35,503 bases of DNA from assembly GCA_019187485.1 (NCBI GenBank), contig JABAQR010000052.1, positions 1 to 35,503 on the forward strand. The letters run 5' to 3'. Below, piece after piece: positions 7,172-16,193 of this stretch; positions within the stretch are counted from its first letter, which is position 1, and each line of letters begins with the position of its first letter. The notes below the pieces were generated by a model, which saw only the letters and a program-made list of their open reading frames with translations, searched no databases and was not told the origin of the DNA. The position numbers and the translations under genes were made by a program. Source of the stretch: Lysobacterales bacterium. Its GTDB lineage: Bacteria; Pseudomonadota; Gammaproteobacteria; Xanthomonadales; SZUA-5.

Positions 7172-9892
7172 ATGTCCACGCTCTACCTGATCGACGGATC
7201 GAGCTTCCTGTTCCGCGCCTACCACGCGTTGCCGCCGTTGACGAATGCCGCCGGGGAGCCGACCGGGGCGCTGTTCGGGGTGGTCAACATGCTGCGCAAG
7301 GTGCTGAAAGAGGACAAACCGGAGCACCTCGCCTTCGTCTTCGATGCCTCGGGACCGACCTTTCGCGAGGAGCTGTACCCGGACTACAAGGCCAACCGGC
7401 CGGCGATGCCGGAGGACCTGCGGCTGCAGATCGAGCCGCTGCTGAAGATCGTCGAGGCGATCGGCGTGCCGATCCTGCGCGAGCCTGGCATCGAGGCGGA
7501 TGATGTGATCGGCACGCTCGCCACCCAGGGGCATGCGGCGGGCATGCGCGTGGTCATTTCGACCAGCGACAAGGACCTGACGCAACTGGTGCGCCCAGGC
7601 ATCGAGTGGCTCAACACGATGACCGGCGAGCGGCTCGATGCGGCGGGCGTGGAGATCAAGTTCGGGGTGCGCCCGGAGCGCATCATCGATTACCTCGCGC
7701 TGATGGGCGATGCGGTCGACAACGTGCCCGGGGTCGACAAGTGCGGGCCGAAAACCGCGGCCAAGTGGCTGGCGCAGTACGACACGCTGGAGAATGTGAT
7801 CGCGCATGCCGGCGAGATCGGCGGCAAGATCGGCGAGAACTTGCGCGCGGCGCTGCCGCGGCTGCCGCTGAATCGCGAACTGGTGACGGTCAAGACCGAT
7901 TGCGAGTTGCCGGTCGGTCCCGCCGAACTCGCGCTGGAGGCGCCCGACATCGAAGCGCTGAGGGCCTTGTACGCGCGCTATGGATTCAAGCAGGCGCTGG
8001 CCGAGATCGGCGGCGGCGCGGCCGACATCGCCGCGGCAATGCCGGCGCCGACCGAGCCGGTGGAACTGCCCGCGCCGCCGGCCGAGAAGCACTATGAGCT
8101 GGTGACCACGCGCGAGCGCCTGGCGCACTGGATCGGCGTGCTCGAAGGCGCGGCGGCCTTCGCCTTCGACACCGAGACCACCAGCCTGGACGCCCAGCGC
8201 GCGGAACTGGTTGGCCTGTCCTTCGCGGTCGAGCCCGGCCAGGCGGCCTACGTTCCGGTCGGCCACGACTACCCCGGCACGCCGGCGCAACTGCCGCTGG
8301 CCGAGGTGCTGGAGGCGCTGAAGCCGCTGCTCGAGGACCCGGCGCGCGCGAAGATCACCCAGCACGGCAAGTACGACCTCAATGTATTAGCGCGCTATGG
8401 CATTGCGATGGCCGGGCTGCGCTGGGACACGATGCTCGAATCCTACGTCTACAACTCGACCGCCAGCCTGCACAACATGGACGCGCTGGCGAAGAAGTAC
8501 CTCGGCGTCGCCACCGTCCACTACGAGGATGTCGCCGGCAAGGGCGCCCGGCAGATCAGCTTCTCGCAGGTGGCGCTGGACGATGCCTGCAACTACGCCG
8601 CCGAGGATGCCGACATCACGCTGCGCCTGCACCAGGCACTCTGGCCGCGGCTGTCGGCGCAACCGGGTCCGCGCAGCGTGTTCGCGGACATCGAGATGCC
8701 GCTGGTGCCGGTGCTGGCGCGCATGGAGCGCGCCGGCGTGCTGATCGACGGTGCGCGCCTGCGCGCGCAGAGCGGCGAGCTGGGTCATGCGATGTTGCGG
8801 CTGCAGCAGGAAGCGCACGCGCTCGCCGGGCATCCCTTCAACCTGGATTCGCCCAAGCAGCTCGCCCAGGTACTGTTCGAGGAGCGCGGCCTGCCGGTCA
8901 AGCAGCGCACCCCGGGCGGCCAGCCCTCCACCAACGAGGACGCGCTGGAGGAACTGGCCGAGGCCGACGAGCTGCCGCGCAAGATCCTCGAATACCGCTC
9001 GCTGGCCAAGCTCAAGGGCACCTACACCGACAAGCTGCCGGAGCTGATCCACCCGGCCAGCGGCCGCGTGCACACCAGTTTCCACCAGGCGGTGGCCGCC
9101 ACCGGGCGCCTGTCGTCCTCCGATCCGAACCTGCAGAACATCCCGATCCGCACGCCCGAGGGCCGGCGCATCCGCACCGCCTTCGTCGCGCCGCCGGGCT
9201 GGATGGTTCTGGCTGCCGACTACTCGCAGATCGAGCTGCGCATCATGGCCCATTTGTCCGAGGACCAGGGCCTGCTGCGCGCCTTCCGCCAGGGCGCCGA
9301 CATCCACCGGGCGACCGCCGCCGAGGTCTTCGGCAAGGCCCCGGACGAGGTCACCAGCAACGAGCGGCGCGCCGCCAAGGCGATCAACTTCGGCCTGATC
9401 TACGGCATGAGCGCCTTTGGCCTGGGCAAGCAGCTCGGCATCGGCCGCGGCCAGGCGCAGGACTATGTGGACCTGTATTTCTCGCGCTATCCCGGCGTGC
9501 GCCAGTACATGGAGTCCACCCGCCACCAGGCGCGCGAGCAGGGCTATGTCGAGACCGTGTTCGGCCGCCGGCTGTACCTGCCGGAGATCCGCAGCAAGAG
9601 CTTCGCCGCGCGTTCGGGCGCCGAGCGCGCGGCGATCAACGCGCCGATGCAGGGCACCGCCGCGGACATCATCAAGCGCGCGATGATCGATCTCGACCGC
9701 TGGCTTGCGCCGCACGCCGACGAGGTGCGCATGCTGCTGCAGGTGCACGACGAACTGGTGTTCGAGATCCGCGAAGATCGCCTCGCACATTACCGCGAGG
9801 GCATCGCGCAGCGCATGGCCACGGCCGCAGAACTGGCCGTGCCGCTGGTGGTCGACGTCGGCATCGGCGCCAACTGGGACGAAGCGCACTGA
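7172..9892 (+). CDS. polA: DNA polymerase I
   Basis: A 906-residue family A polymerase that removes RNA primers and fills gaps in replication and repair. It has all three parts. The 5'-3' exonuclease occupies about residues 1-290 (LIDGSSFLFRAYHALPPLTN, then FVFDASGPTFREELYPDYKA). The 3'-5' proofreading domain covers about 330-515, with the DxE motif in FAFDTETTSLDAQ and the later YAAEDADITLRL metal-binding helix, so proofreading looks intact. The polymerase domain spans 520-906 with DYSQIELRIMAHLS (motif A), RRAAKAINFGLIYGMS (motif B) and VHDELVFEI (motif C). The ATG follows an open frame with no family similarity upstream. The gene is followed at once by a large palindromic repeat. Confidence 0.97.
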   Translation: MSTLYLIDGSSFLFRAYHALPPLTNAAGEPTGALFGVVNMLRKVLKEDKPEHLAFVFDASGPTFREELYPDYKANRPAMPEDLRLQIEPLLKIVEAIGVPILREPGIEADDVIGTLATQGHAAGMRVVISTSDKDLTQLVRPGIEWLNTMTGERLDAAGVEIKFGVRPERIIDYLALMGDAVDNVPGVDKCGPKTAAKWLAQYDTLENVIAHAGEIGGKIGENLRAALPRLPLNRELVTVKTDCELPVGPAELALEAPDIEALRALYARYGFKQALAEIGGGAADIAAAMPAPTEPVELPAPPAEKHYELVTTRERLAHWIGVLEGAAAFAFDTETTSLDAQRAELVGLSFAVEPGQAAYVPVGHDYPGTPAQLPLAEVLEALKPLLEDPARAKITQHGKYDLNVLARYGIAMAGLRWDTMLESYVYNSTASLHNMDALAKKYLGVATVHYEDVAGKGARQISFSQVALDDACNYAAEDADITLRLHQALWPRLSAQPGPRSVFADIEMPLVPVLARMERAGVLIDGARLRAQSGELGHAMLRLQQEAHALAGHPFNLDSPKQLAQVLFEERGLPVKQRTPGGQPSTNEDALEELAEADELPRKILEYRSLAKLKGTYTDKLPELIHPASGRVHTSFHQAVAATGRLSSSDPNLQNIPIRTPEGRRIRTAFVAPPGWMVLAADYSQIELRIMAHLSEDQGLLRAFRQGADIHRATAAEVFGKAPDEVTSNERRAAKAINFGLIYGMSAFGLGKQLGIGRGQAQDYVDLYFSRYPGVRQYMESTRHQAREQGYVETVFGRRLYLPEIRSKSFAARSGAERAAINAPMQGTAADIIKRAMIDLDRWLAPHADEVRMLLQVHDELVFEIREDRLAHYREGIAQRMATAAELAVPLVVDVGIGANWDEAH

Positions 9893-9893
9893 A

Positions 9894-10040
9894 GGGCAGT
9901 GAGTAGTGAGTAGTGAGTGGCAGCCGGCGAGCGGGAGCGTGACCGCATTCAGACCGGCCTTCCGCTGATCGGCCCAATGCGGTCCGCTCGCGGGATACCG
10001 GCGGCTACTCACTACTCACCACTCACTACTCACCTCACCG
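9894..10040. repeat. Extragenic inverted repeat with period-7 arms, after polA
   Basis: The left arm (9894-9920) repeats the heptamer TGAGTAG with variants; the right arm (about 10005-10038) carries its complement (CTACTCA repeats). Inside, GACCGCATT (9941-9949) pairs perfectly with AATGCGGTC (9976-9984), so the whole 147 bp can fold as a long imperfect hairpin. It begins 2 bp after the polA stop and fills most of the polA-TRAP gap. It may also end polA transcription. Confidence 0.75.
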
Positions 10041-10083
10041 CTGCCCGCTAGACTGCCGACCTCCCCGATCCCGAGACCTGCCC

Positions 10084-11187
10084 ATGGACCGCCGCAACTT
10101 CCTGAAGGCCGGTGGCGCCGCCACCGCGGCGTCCGCGCTCGCCGCGTGCGGCGGCAATGCACCGGCTCCTTCCACCGGCGGGGTCGCCGCACCCGAGATC
10201 AAGCTGCACTGGAAGATGGTCACTGCCTGGCCGGCCAACTTCCCCGGCCTCGGCACCGGCGCGGCCAAGGTGGGCGAGTTGATCGGGCGCATGAGCGGGG
10301 GGCGGTTGACGGTCAAGGTTTACGGCGCCGGCGAACTGGTGCCCGCCTTCGAGGTTTTCGACGCGGTCTCCGCCGGCACCGCCGAGATGGGCCATTCCGG
10401 GCCCTACTACTGGAAAGGCAAGGCCGAGGCGGTGCAGTTCTTCTGCGCGGTGCCCTTCGGCATGAATGCGCAGGAACAGAACGGCTGGCTCTATCACGGT
10501 GGCGGCCTGGAACTATGGCGCGAGTTGTACGCTCGCTTCGACCTCATTCCCTTTCCGGCCGGCAACACCGGCGTGCAACTGGCCGGCTGGTTCCGCAAGG
10601 AGATCGCCAGCGTCGCCGATCTGAAGGGCCTGAAAATGCGCATCCCGGGTCTCGGCGGCGAGGTGCTGGCGCGCCTCGGTGGCGCCCCGGTCAACATTCC
10701 GGGCGGCGAACTGTACACGGCGATGCAGACCGGGACGATCGACGCCACCGAATGGGTGGGGCCGTACAACGACCTCGCCTTTGGTCTGAACAAGGTCGCC
10801 CGCTACGCCTACTACCCGGGTTGGCACGAACCCGGCCCCACGCTCGAATGCATGGTCAACAAGCGTGCCTTCGAAGCACTGCCCGAGGACCTGCAGGCAA
10901 TCGTCGAAGCCGCCTGTCGCGCGGTCAACGACGACATGCTGGCCGATTACACCGCCGCCAATCAGCGCGCGCTGGAGACGCTGATCGACGAGCACGGCGT
11001 GCAACTGAAGAAGCTCCCCGACGATGTGCTCGCCGCGCTGCGCGAAGCGAGCGCAGCGGTGCTCGACGAACTCGCGGCCAAGGACGAGTTCACGCGCCGC
11101 GTGTACGCCAGCTTCAAGGCCTTCCGCGACGGCGCGCGGCGCTGGCACGAGGTCTCCGAAGTAGCCTACTACGCGGCGCGCGGCTGA
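10084..11187 (+). CDS. TRAP transporter substrate-binding lipoprotein (DctP family, keto-acid/lactate type)
   Basis: A 367-residue periplasmic binding protein. The N-terminus has a twin-arginine motif (DRRNFLK) followed by a short hydrophobic stretch and a lipobox LAAC, with C22 as the lipidated residue, so it is probably a Tat-exported lipoprotein. The body fits the DctP fold of the 2-oxo acid/lactate group: WKMVTAWPANFPGLGTGA near the N-terminus, GAGELVPAFEVFDAVSAGT, the ligand-arginine segment LKGLKMRIPGLGGEVL and the QTGTIDATEWVGPYND block. The binding of a carboxylate is family knowledge. No DctQ or DctM membrane gene is next to it, so its transporter must be encoded elsewhere. Thioredoxin 2 follows after 74 bp on the same strand. 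Confidence 0.88.
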   Translation: MDRRNFLKAGGAATAASALAACGGNAPAPSTGGVAAPEIKLHWKMVTAWPANFPGLGTGAAKVGELIGRMSGGRLTVKVYGAGELVPAFEVFDAVSAGTAEMGHSGPYYWKGKAEAVQFFCAVPFGMNAQEQNGWLYHGGGLELWRELYARFDLIPFPAGNTGVQLAGWFRKEIASVADLKGLKMRIPGLGGEVLARLGGAPVNIPGGELYTAMQTGTIDATEWVGPYNDLAFGLNKVARYAYYPGWHEPGPTLECMVNKRAFEALPEDLQAIVEAACRAVNDDMLADYTAANQRALETLIDEHGVQLKKLPDDVLAALREASAAVLDELAAKDEFTRRVYASFKAFRDGARRWHEVSEVAYYAARG

Positions 11188-11261
11188 GCGCCGGCGCAAG
11201 CCGTGACTTGCTTTCGGCGGTCGCGGCCCCAGTCAGGAGCCGACACCGCAGGACCATTTCC

Positions 11262-11702
11262 ATGTCCGAACCATCGCTGCACATCGTCTGTCCGTCCTGC
11301 CTGTCCACCAACCGTGTCCCGCTGGCGCGTCTGGAAGCGCGGCCGCAGTGTGGTCGTTGCAAGTCGGCGCTGTTCCAGGGCAGACCGCTGGAGGTGGACG
11401 CCGAAGGTTTTCGCCGCCTGCGGGAACACTCCGAGCAGCCGGTACTGGTCGATTTCTGGGCTCCCTGGTGCGGGCCCTGCCTGCAGATGGCACCGCAACT
11501 GGCGGCTGCCACGCAACGCCTCGAACCGCAATTGCGGGTCGCCAAGGTGGACGTGCAGGCACAGCAGGACATCGGTGCCGAGCTGCGCATCCAGAGCATC
11601 CCGACACTCGCACTGTTCCACGGCGGTCGCGAGATCGCCCGCACCCAGGGCGCGATGGGTGCGATGGAGATCGTGCGCTTCGTGGCCGAGGCGCTGGCGT
11701 AG
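11262..11702 (+). CDS. trxC: Thioredoxin 2 with N-terminal zinc finger
   Basis: A 146-residue cytoplasmic disulfide reductase. The N-terminal zinc-binding module has two CxxC pairs, C10-C13 and C30-C33, which distinguish TrxC from TrxA. The thioredoxin fold follows with the WCGPC active site (C70, C73), preceded by VLVDFWAP and followed by the cis-proline segment IQSIPTLALF. TrxC proteins are often induced in oxidative stress; no OxyR site could be identified upstream. It may be co-transcribed with the TRAP protein, though the 74-bp gap allows its own promoter. It is convergent with the unknown exported protein gene. Confidence 0.95.
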   Translation: MSEPSLHIVCPSCLSTNRVPLARLEARPQCGRCKSALFQGRPLEVDAEGFRRLREHSEQPVLVDFWAPWCGPCLQMAPQLAAATQRLEPQLRVAKVDVQAQQDIGAELRIQSIPTLALFHGGREIARTQGAMGAMEIVRFVAEALA

Positions 11703-11806
11703 CGCGTCGTCGGCGACGGCCCCGTCTTGCAACCGGCGGCACGCCGATTCGCGCACTCGCCGGAGGGCACGCGACCACGCAAGCGCCCGCCTTCATCGAA
11801 GCTGCG

Positions 11807-12664
11807 CTACCGTGCCCTCGTCTCCGAGCGAGTCGGGCTACCATGCGGGGCGACACAGGTGCTGACCAGCGGGAGGTTGCGCGCCGCTTCGAGCGCACTG
11901 GCGTCCCGCTCCACGCGACGCGTGGCGAGCGGGAACTCGATGCGCACGACGTAGTTGTCGCCCTCCGGATCGCGCACATTCGAAAGGCCCTCGAAGCGCA
12001 GCAGGATGCGGCTGTCGGCCGCGTAGGCGACGTCGATGCCGGATACGATCAGGCCAAGCAGGCCGCCGAGTGCCAGGCGAAAGACTTCGACCGGGTGACC
12101 GTCCATGCGTTCGCGACCGAGGCGACGCAACTGGAAGCCGAGGTGGCCGAGCCGGCTCGGCACCAGGAAATGGAAGTGCAGCGTCTCGCCGGCTAGCAGC
12201 CGCGACCAGTGATCGACCACGAAGCGGTCGAATCCGGCGTCCCCAACGAGGTCCGCCGGCACTTCGGCGAGCGCTTCCTGCTCCGGTTCCGGGGCACCCG
12301 GTTCCTGTACGAACACCTGGAAGACGTCGTCCCGCAGGCTTGCACCTTCGCGATAGCCCAGGCGCGCGTCGGTCATGTCGAAGACTGGCAGCCACGGGCT
12401 CGGGCCCTGCGCCGCCACCCGTTTGCGCGCAAAAGGCGCGCCGTCGGCGCAGCGATACAGCACCAGCCGTTCGAGCACCTGCGAACCTTGCTGCACGAGG
12501 TAATGCGACTCGCGGTAGACCACGCGACCATCGTCGATGTCGACCGCGATGCCTTCATAGCTCAGATATTGCGGCAGCGGCTCAGCCGCTGGCGGCGGTT
12601 CGTCGGCGCAAACGTGACCGGCGAAGAACGGCAGTGTCGCCAGCCAGGCGTTCATGTTTCGCAT
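11807..12664 (-). CDS. Exported protein of unknown function
   Basis: A 285-residue protein with a short signal-like N-terminus (MRNMNAWLATLPFFAGHV, likely cleavage after CA before DEPPP). The start at 12664 was chosen because GGGGG lies about 5-9 nt upstream; an ATG at 12655 is also possible. The mature part is strand-rich with repeated beta segments (QYLSYEGIAVDIDDGRVVYR, FHFLVPSRLGHLGFQLRRLG) and ends with an Arg-rich tail. DxxARLGYREGASL and the DPEGDNYVVRIEF strand are notable, but I recognise no family. It resembles a periplasmic or outer-membrane-associated beta protein. It is the last gene in a minus-strand run that begins with the Lrp regulator. Confidence 0.75.
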   Translation of the reverse strand: MRNMNAWLATLPFFAGHVCADEPPPAAEPLPQYLSYEGIAVDIDDGRVVYRESHYLVQQGSQVLERLVLYRCADGAPFARKRVAAQGPSPWLPVFDMTDARLGYREGASLRDDVFQVFVQEPGAPEPEQEALAEVPADLVGDAGFDRFVVDHWSRLLAGETLHFHFLVPSRLGHLGFQLRRLGRERMDGHPVEVFRLALGGLLGLIVSGIDVAYAADSRILLRFEGLSNVRDPEGDNYVVRIEFPLATRRVERDASALEAARNLPLVSTCVAPHGSPTRSETRAR

Positions 12665-12794
12665 GTTCCCCCGACGATGCATGCCGACCCATGCCGTTCT
12701 GGATCGAAGCGGCGGTGCAGGCGCACCGCCCTCCCCGGACTCGAAAACAACCCACGGTTCACGCACCACGGCACGACCACCGTACCACGCCCAC

Positions 12795-13679
12795 TCAGGG
12801 GCCGGTGAAATTCACCGTCGTCGCGTTGAAATTGAAATAGAACCACCAGCCGGATTCGCCGCGGTGACTGTCCTTGTCGTTGCGCGCGCTGCAATTGCCG
12901 CTGCCGCCGGCGAGCAGGCTCGCGAGGGTCGCCGAGCCACCGGGAAGCGAGGGATTGGCGATCAGGATCTGGTTGGCATCGGTCTCGCGCAGGAAGCCGC
13001 TGAGCAGGCCGTCGGCGAGCGCGTTGGCGGGCTGTCCGACGAAGCGCGCGGCGACCTGCGCGTCGATCAGCGGCACGAGCACACCGTCGAACTCGAACAG
13101 CGCCTCGCGCGGCGCGGTGGTGAAGCAGGCTTCGGTACCGACCGCGGCGCTGCTGGTCACGGCCGGGCTGTAGGGCGGCGCACCGAGTGTGCCGGCGCGC
13201 GGCGCCAGGCAGGTTCCCATGGAGAAGGCGGCGTACTGCGCGACCCGGGGGACGCCGCCCGCGGTCGGCGCGCAACTGATGGGCGGCGCCGGCGCCACGC
13301 AATCGGCGCTGCCGCCGTCCACGCGCGCGAGCGCGCCGTCCTGGCGCAGCGGCCGGAACCACAACAGGCTGCTGGCGTCGAGCAGACCATCGGCGGGGTC
13401 GGCGTCGGTGCCGAAACTCTGCTGGATCGCGCCATTGAAGGAAAATCCGGCGCCCGGCAGCGCGTTGTCGGTGAAGTCCGAACAGATCGTCGGCAACGGC
13501 GGCGGCAGCACGATCGGCAGGTACACGTGCGGATCGCGCAGGTCGAGGTCGATGAAGCGGAAACTGGTCGGAGGCGTGGCGAACTCGAAGCCGTCGAGCG
13601 CGATCCAGTCGGGGACGTTCTGGGCGAAGGTGGCTCCGCTCAGGGCAATGGCACAGATACTGGCGTACGGGCGGCGCAT
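12795..13679 (-). CDS. Secreted protein of unknown function
   Basis: A 294-residue protein with a signal peptide (MRRPYASICAIALSGATFAQ, cleavage likely after FAQ). The mature protein starts NVPDWIALDGFEF, a short tail of the type seen in several Lysobacterales secreted proteins. It continues with Pro/Ala/Gly-rich segments, several cysteines (TICSD, SADCVAP, ISCAPT, GTCLAP, EACFTT, GNCSAR) that could form disulfides, and an aromatic end WWFYFNFNATTVNF. It looks extracytoplasmic and disulfide-stabilised. No catalytic motif is recognised. It lies 115 bp upstream of the preceding unknown gene on the minus strand, with a palindromic element separating it from the GGDEF/EAL gene. Confidence 0.75.
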   Translation of the reverse strand: MRRPYASICAIALSGATFAQNVPDWIALDGFEFATPPTSFRFIDLDLRDPHVYLPIVLPPPLPTICSDFTDNALPGAGFSFNGAIQQSFGTDADPADGLLDASSLLWFRPLRQDGALARVDGGSADCVAPAPPISCAPTAGGVPRVAQYAAFSMGTCLAPRAGTLGAPPYSPAVTSSAAVGTEACFTTAPREALFEFDGVLVPLIDAQVAARFVGQPANALADGLLSGFLRETDANQILIANPSLPGGSATLASLLAGGSGNCSARNDKDSHRGESGWWFYFNFNATTVNFTGP

Positions 13680-13706
13680 CGATGGACTCGTTCGGGATGA
13701 GCCATT

Positions 13707-13811
13707 GTCCGCAAAGGGCGCAAGGGACGCAAAGGAGAGCTGGACCCGGCACAAGGCCGACCGGCACCCGACGCGATTCCGACCGGCCTGTCTTCAGCGC
13801 CCTTTGCGGAC
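13707..13811. repeat. Extragenic inverted repeat with CGCAAAGGG-type arms
   Basis: GTCCGCAAAGGGCG (13707-13720) is the exact reverse complement of CGCCCTTTGCGGAC (13798-13811). The left arm continues as imperfect nonamers (CGCAAGGGA, CGCAAAGGA). The core contains GACCGGCCT, which also occurs in the core of the element after polA. It fills the gap between the GGDEF/EAL stop and the secreted protein start. Confidence 0.65.
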
Positions 13812-13830
13812 CAGGACGCCGTTGGAAGCC

Positions 13831-16131
13831 TCAGCCCGCCTGCGGGCCGCCGACCGAACGCAGGCTGGCATGCTTTGCACCCCTGCCTTCGAGCAGCGCC
13901 AGCGCGTTCTCGACCAGGATCGGCCGCGAATACCAATAGCCCTGGATCTCGTCGATGCCGAGGTTGGCGAGGAAGCGCGCCTGAGCCTCGTTCTCAACGC
14001 CCTCGGCGACCACCTTGAGCTTGAGCGTGCGCGCCATGCCGAGCACGGTCTCGATGATCACGCTGGAATCGGCGTCGCCGGGTACGTCGGCGACGAAGGC
14101 CTTGTCGATCTTGAGGATGTCGATCGGCAGCTTGCGCAAGTAGGCAAGCGAGGAATAACCGGTGCCGAAATCGTCGATCGCCACCCGCAGGCCCAGCCGG
14201 TGCAGGTCCTCCAACATCGCGATCGCCTCGTCGGGATCGTCCATCAGCTGGCTCTCGGTGATTTCGAGCTCGAGTGCATCGCCGCGCAGCCCGAGCTCGT
14301 TGAGCAGGATCGCGATGAACTGATGCAACGAGCCCTCGTGGATCTGTCGCTGCGAGACGTTGACCGACACCGAGATGTAATCGTGCCCGCGCTGGCGCCA
14401 TTCGCGCACCTGCGCGAGCGCCTCGGAAAGGACCCAGCGACCTACCGGAACCACCAGCCCGGTCTCTTCCAGCAGCGGCACGAATTCGTCCGGGCCCACC
14501 AGGCCGCGCTCCGGATGGCGCCAGCGGAGCAGTGCTTCGAAGCCGGTCACGCGCCCGGCGGCCACCGAATAGCGCGGCTGATACACCAGCAAGAACTCGT
14601 TGCGCTCGACCGCCTGGCGGATGCGGCGTTCGAGGTCCAGGCGCTCGCGCAAGGCCTGGTAACGCGCCTGCGAATGGAAGCGAAACGTGTTGCGCCCGGC
14701 TGCCTTGGCCTCGTACATCGCCGAGTCGGCCGCATTGACCAGATGGCGCGCCTCGGCGCCATGCTCGGGCCACAGACTGATGCCGATGCTCGGCGTCACC
14801 GTGATCGCGCGACCGCGCACCATGAAGGGCTCGGCGAAGGCCGAGATCAGGAATTGCGCGTACCAGACCAGCGCCTCGGGCGTACGCGCCGAAATCGGTG
14901 CGATCGCGAACTCGTCGCTGCCGAGGCGGGCGAGCAGATCGCCTTCCGACAGGCAGGCCTGCAAGCGCAGCGCGACCGCTTGCAGCAGCTCGTCGCCGGC
15001 GTCGTGGCCGAGGTTCTCGTTGACCTGCTTCAGGCGGTCGAGGTCGATCTCGAGCACGCCGAGTGGACCGGCCGCTGCATCACTCGCTGCGATCAGCGCG
15101 TCGAGTTGCTGCAGGAAGGCGTTGCGGTTGCCGACGCCGGTCAGCGGATCGTGGCTGGCCAGGCGCTGCAGGCGATGCTCGTTGCGCCGGCGCACGGTGA
15201 TGTCGGAGAGCACGGACACGTACAAGCGCTCATTGTCGGGCGCCAGCACGATCCGGGAAGTGCGCAGCGCCACCAGCAGTTCCTCGCCATTCTTGCGCCG
15301 TTGCCACAGTTCGCCCTGCCACTGTCCGCTGCTTTCCAGTTCCGTGCGTATGCGCCGGTAGAAGGCGGGCTCGTGGCGATCGGAATGGAGCAGTGCCACC
15401 GGCTGGCCGGCGAGTTCGTCGGCGCAAAAGCCGGTCATCTGCTCGAAGGCGGGATTGACGGTGACGTACTCGTGGCTGGCGTTGGACACCGCGACCGCCT
15501 CGTGCATCGACTCGATCACTTCCTCGGCGATGCGGCTGGCGCGCTGCGCGCGCCGGAAGGCGGTGATGTCGCGATAGGTGCCGGCCAGGCGCAAGGGGCG
15601 GCCGTCGTCCGCACGCAGCACCGTGGATCCGCGCAATTGCAGCCAGCGGATCTGCTCGCCGTTGAGCCGGAATTCGACCTCGATTTCGCGTTCCTGACCC
15701 GCGAGGTGGCGCGCGATCGCACCCTCGATCTTGCCGACGTCCTCGGCGGGCACCCAGCCGCGGAAAGTCGTGGACGGTACCCTGCGCTCGACCACCTGGC
15801 TGCCATCCGGGGCCGAGTAGAGCACGCTGTCGCTACCCAGATCGTAGTGCCAGTAGCCGTCGCTGGAAGCCTTGAGGGCCAGTTGCAGGTGTTCGTCGCG
15901 CTCGCGCAGCGCCGCCTGCGTCCGCGCCAGCTCGCGCACGCGGCCGCGATAGCGCTGCACCACCAGGACCACGAACACCAGCACCAGCCATTCCAGCAGG
16001 TGGTGGGTGTCGGAAGCCTCCCACCCGGCGTCCTGGGCCGAAGCGACGCTCGCGGCCGCAAGCGCCAGCGCGCCCGTCATTCGGCGACCGTGGCGTTGCG
16101 GGGCGGGCAATCGACACATGCGCACGAACAT
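13831..16131 (-). CDS. Membrane-anchored PAS-PAS-GGDEF-EAL protein (c-di-GMP; probable phosphodiesterase)
   Basis: A 766-residue c-di-GMP protein. A membrane segment (LLEWLVLVFVVLVVQRYRGR) near residues 47-66 is followed by two PAS domains (YWHYDLGSDSVLY; NPAFEQMTGFCADEL), a GGDEF domain and an EAL domain. The GGDEF signature is degenerate, GSDEF at residues 404-408, so cyclase activity is uncertain. The EAL domain keeps EAL (532-534), the NVS and ELEITES segments, DDFGTGYSSLAYL, KIDKAF and AEGVE, so phosphodiesterase activity is likely. The start was set at the ATG at 16131; ATGs at 16119 and 16080 are alternatives. With this start the GGDEF and EAL motifs have the same residue numbers as in the paralogue at 22118-24394. 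Confidence 0.88.
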   Translation of the reverse strand: MFVRMCRLPAPQRHGRRMTGALALAAASVASAQDAGWEASDTHHLLEWLVLVFVVLVVQRYRGRVRELARTQAALRERDEHLQLALKASSDGYWHYDLGSDSVLYSAPDGSQVVERRVPSTTFRGWVPAEDVGKIEGAIARHLAGQEREIEVEFRLNGEQIRWLQLRGSTVLRADDGRPLRLAGTYRDITAFRRAQRASRIAEEVIESMHEAVAVSNASHEYVTVNPAFEQMTGFCADELAGQPVALLHSDRHEPAFYRRIRTELESSGQWQGELWQRRKNGEELLVALRTSRIVLAPDNERLYVSVLSDITVRRRNEHRLQRLASHDPLTGVGNRNAFLQQLDALIAASDAAAGPLGVLEIDLDRLKQVNENLGHDAGDELLQAVALRLQACLSEGDLLARLGSDEFAIAPISARTPEALVWYAQFLISAFAEPFMVRGRAITVTPSIGISLWPEHGAEARHLVNAADSAMYEAKAAGRNTFRFHSQARYQALRERLDLERRIRQAVERNEFLLVYQPRYSVAAGRVTGFEALLRWRHPERGLVGPDEFVPLLEETGLVVPVGRWVLSEALAQVREWRQRGHDYISVSVNVSQRQIHEGSLHQFIAILLNELGLRGDALELEITESQLMDDPDEAIAMLEDLHRLGLRVAIDDFGTGYSSLAYLRKLPIDILKIDKAFVADVPGDADSSVIIETVLGMARTLKLKVVAEGVENEAQARFLANLGIDEIQGYWYSRPILVENALALLEGRGAKHASLRSVGGPQAG

Positions 16132-16193
16132 AACATCGGGGAGCGCGACTGTCCCGCCCGCGACGGCGCATGGCGGTCGATCCGTCCGCGGAC

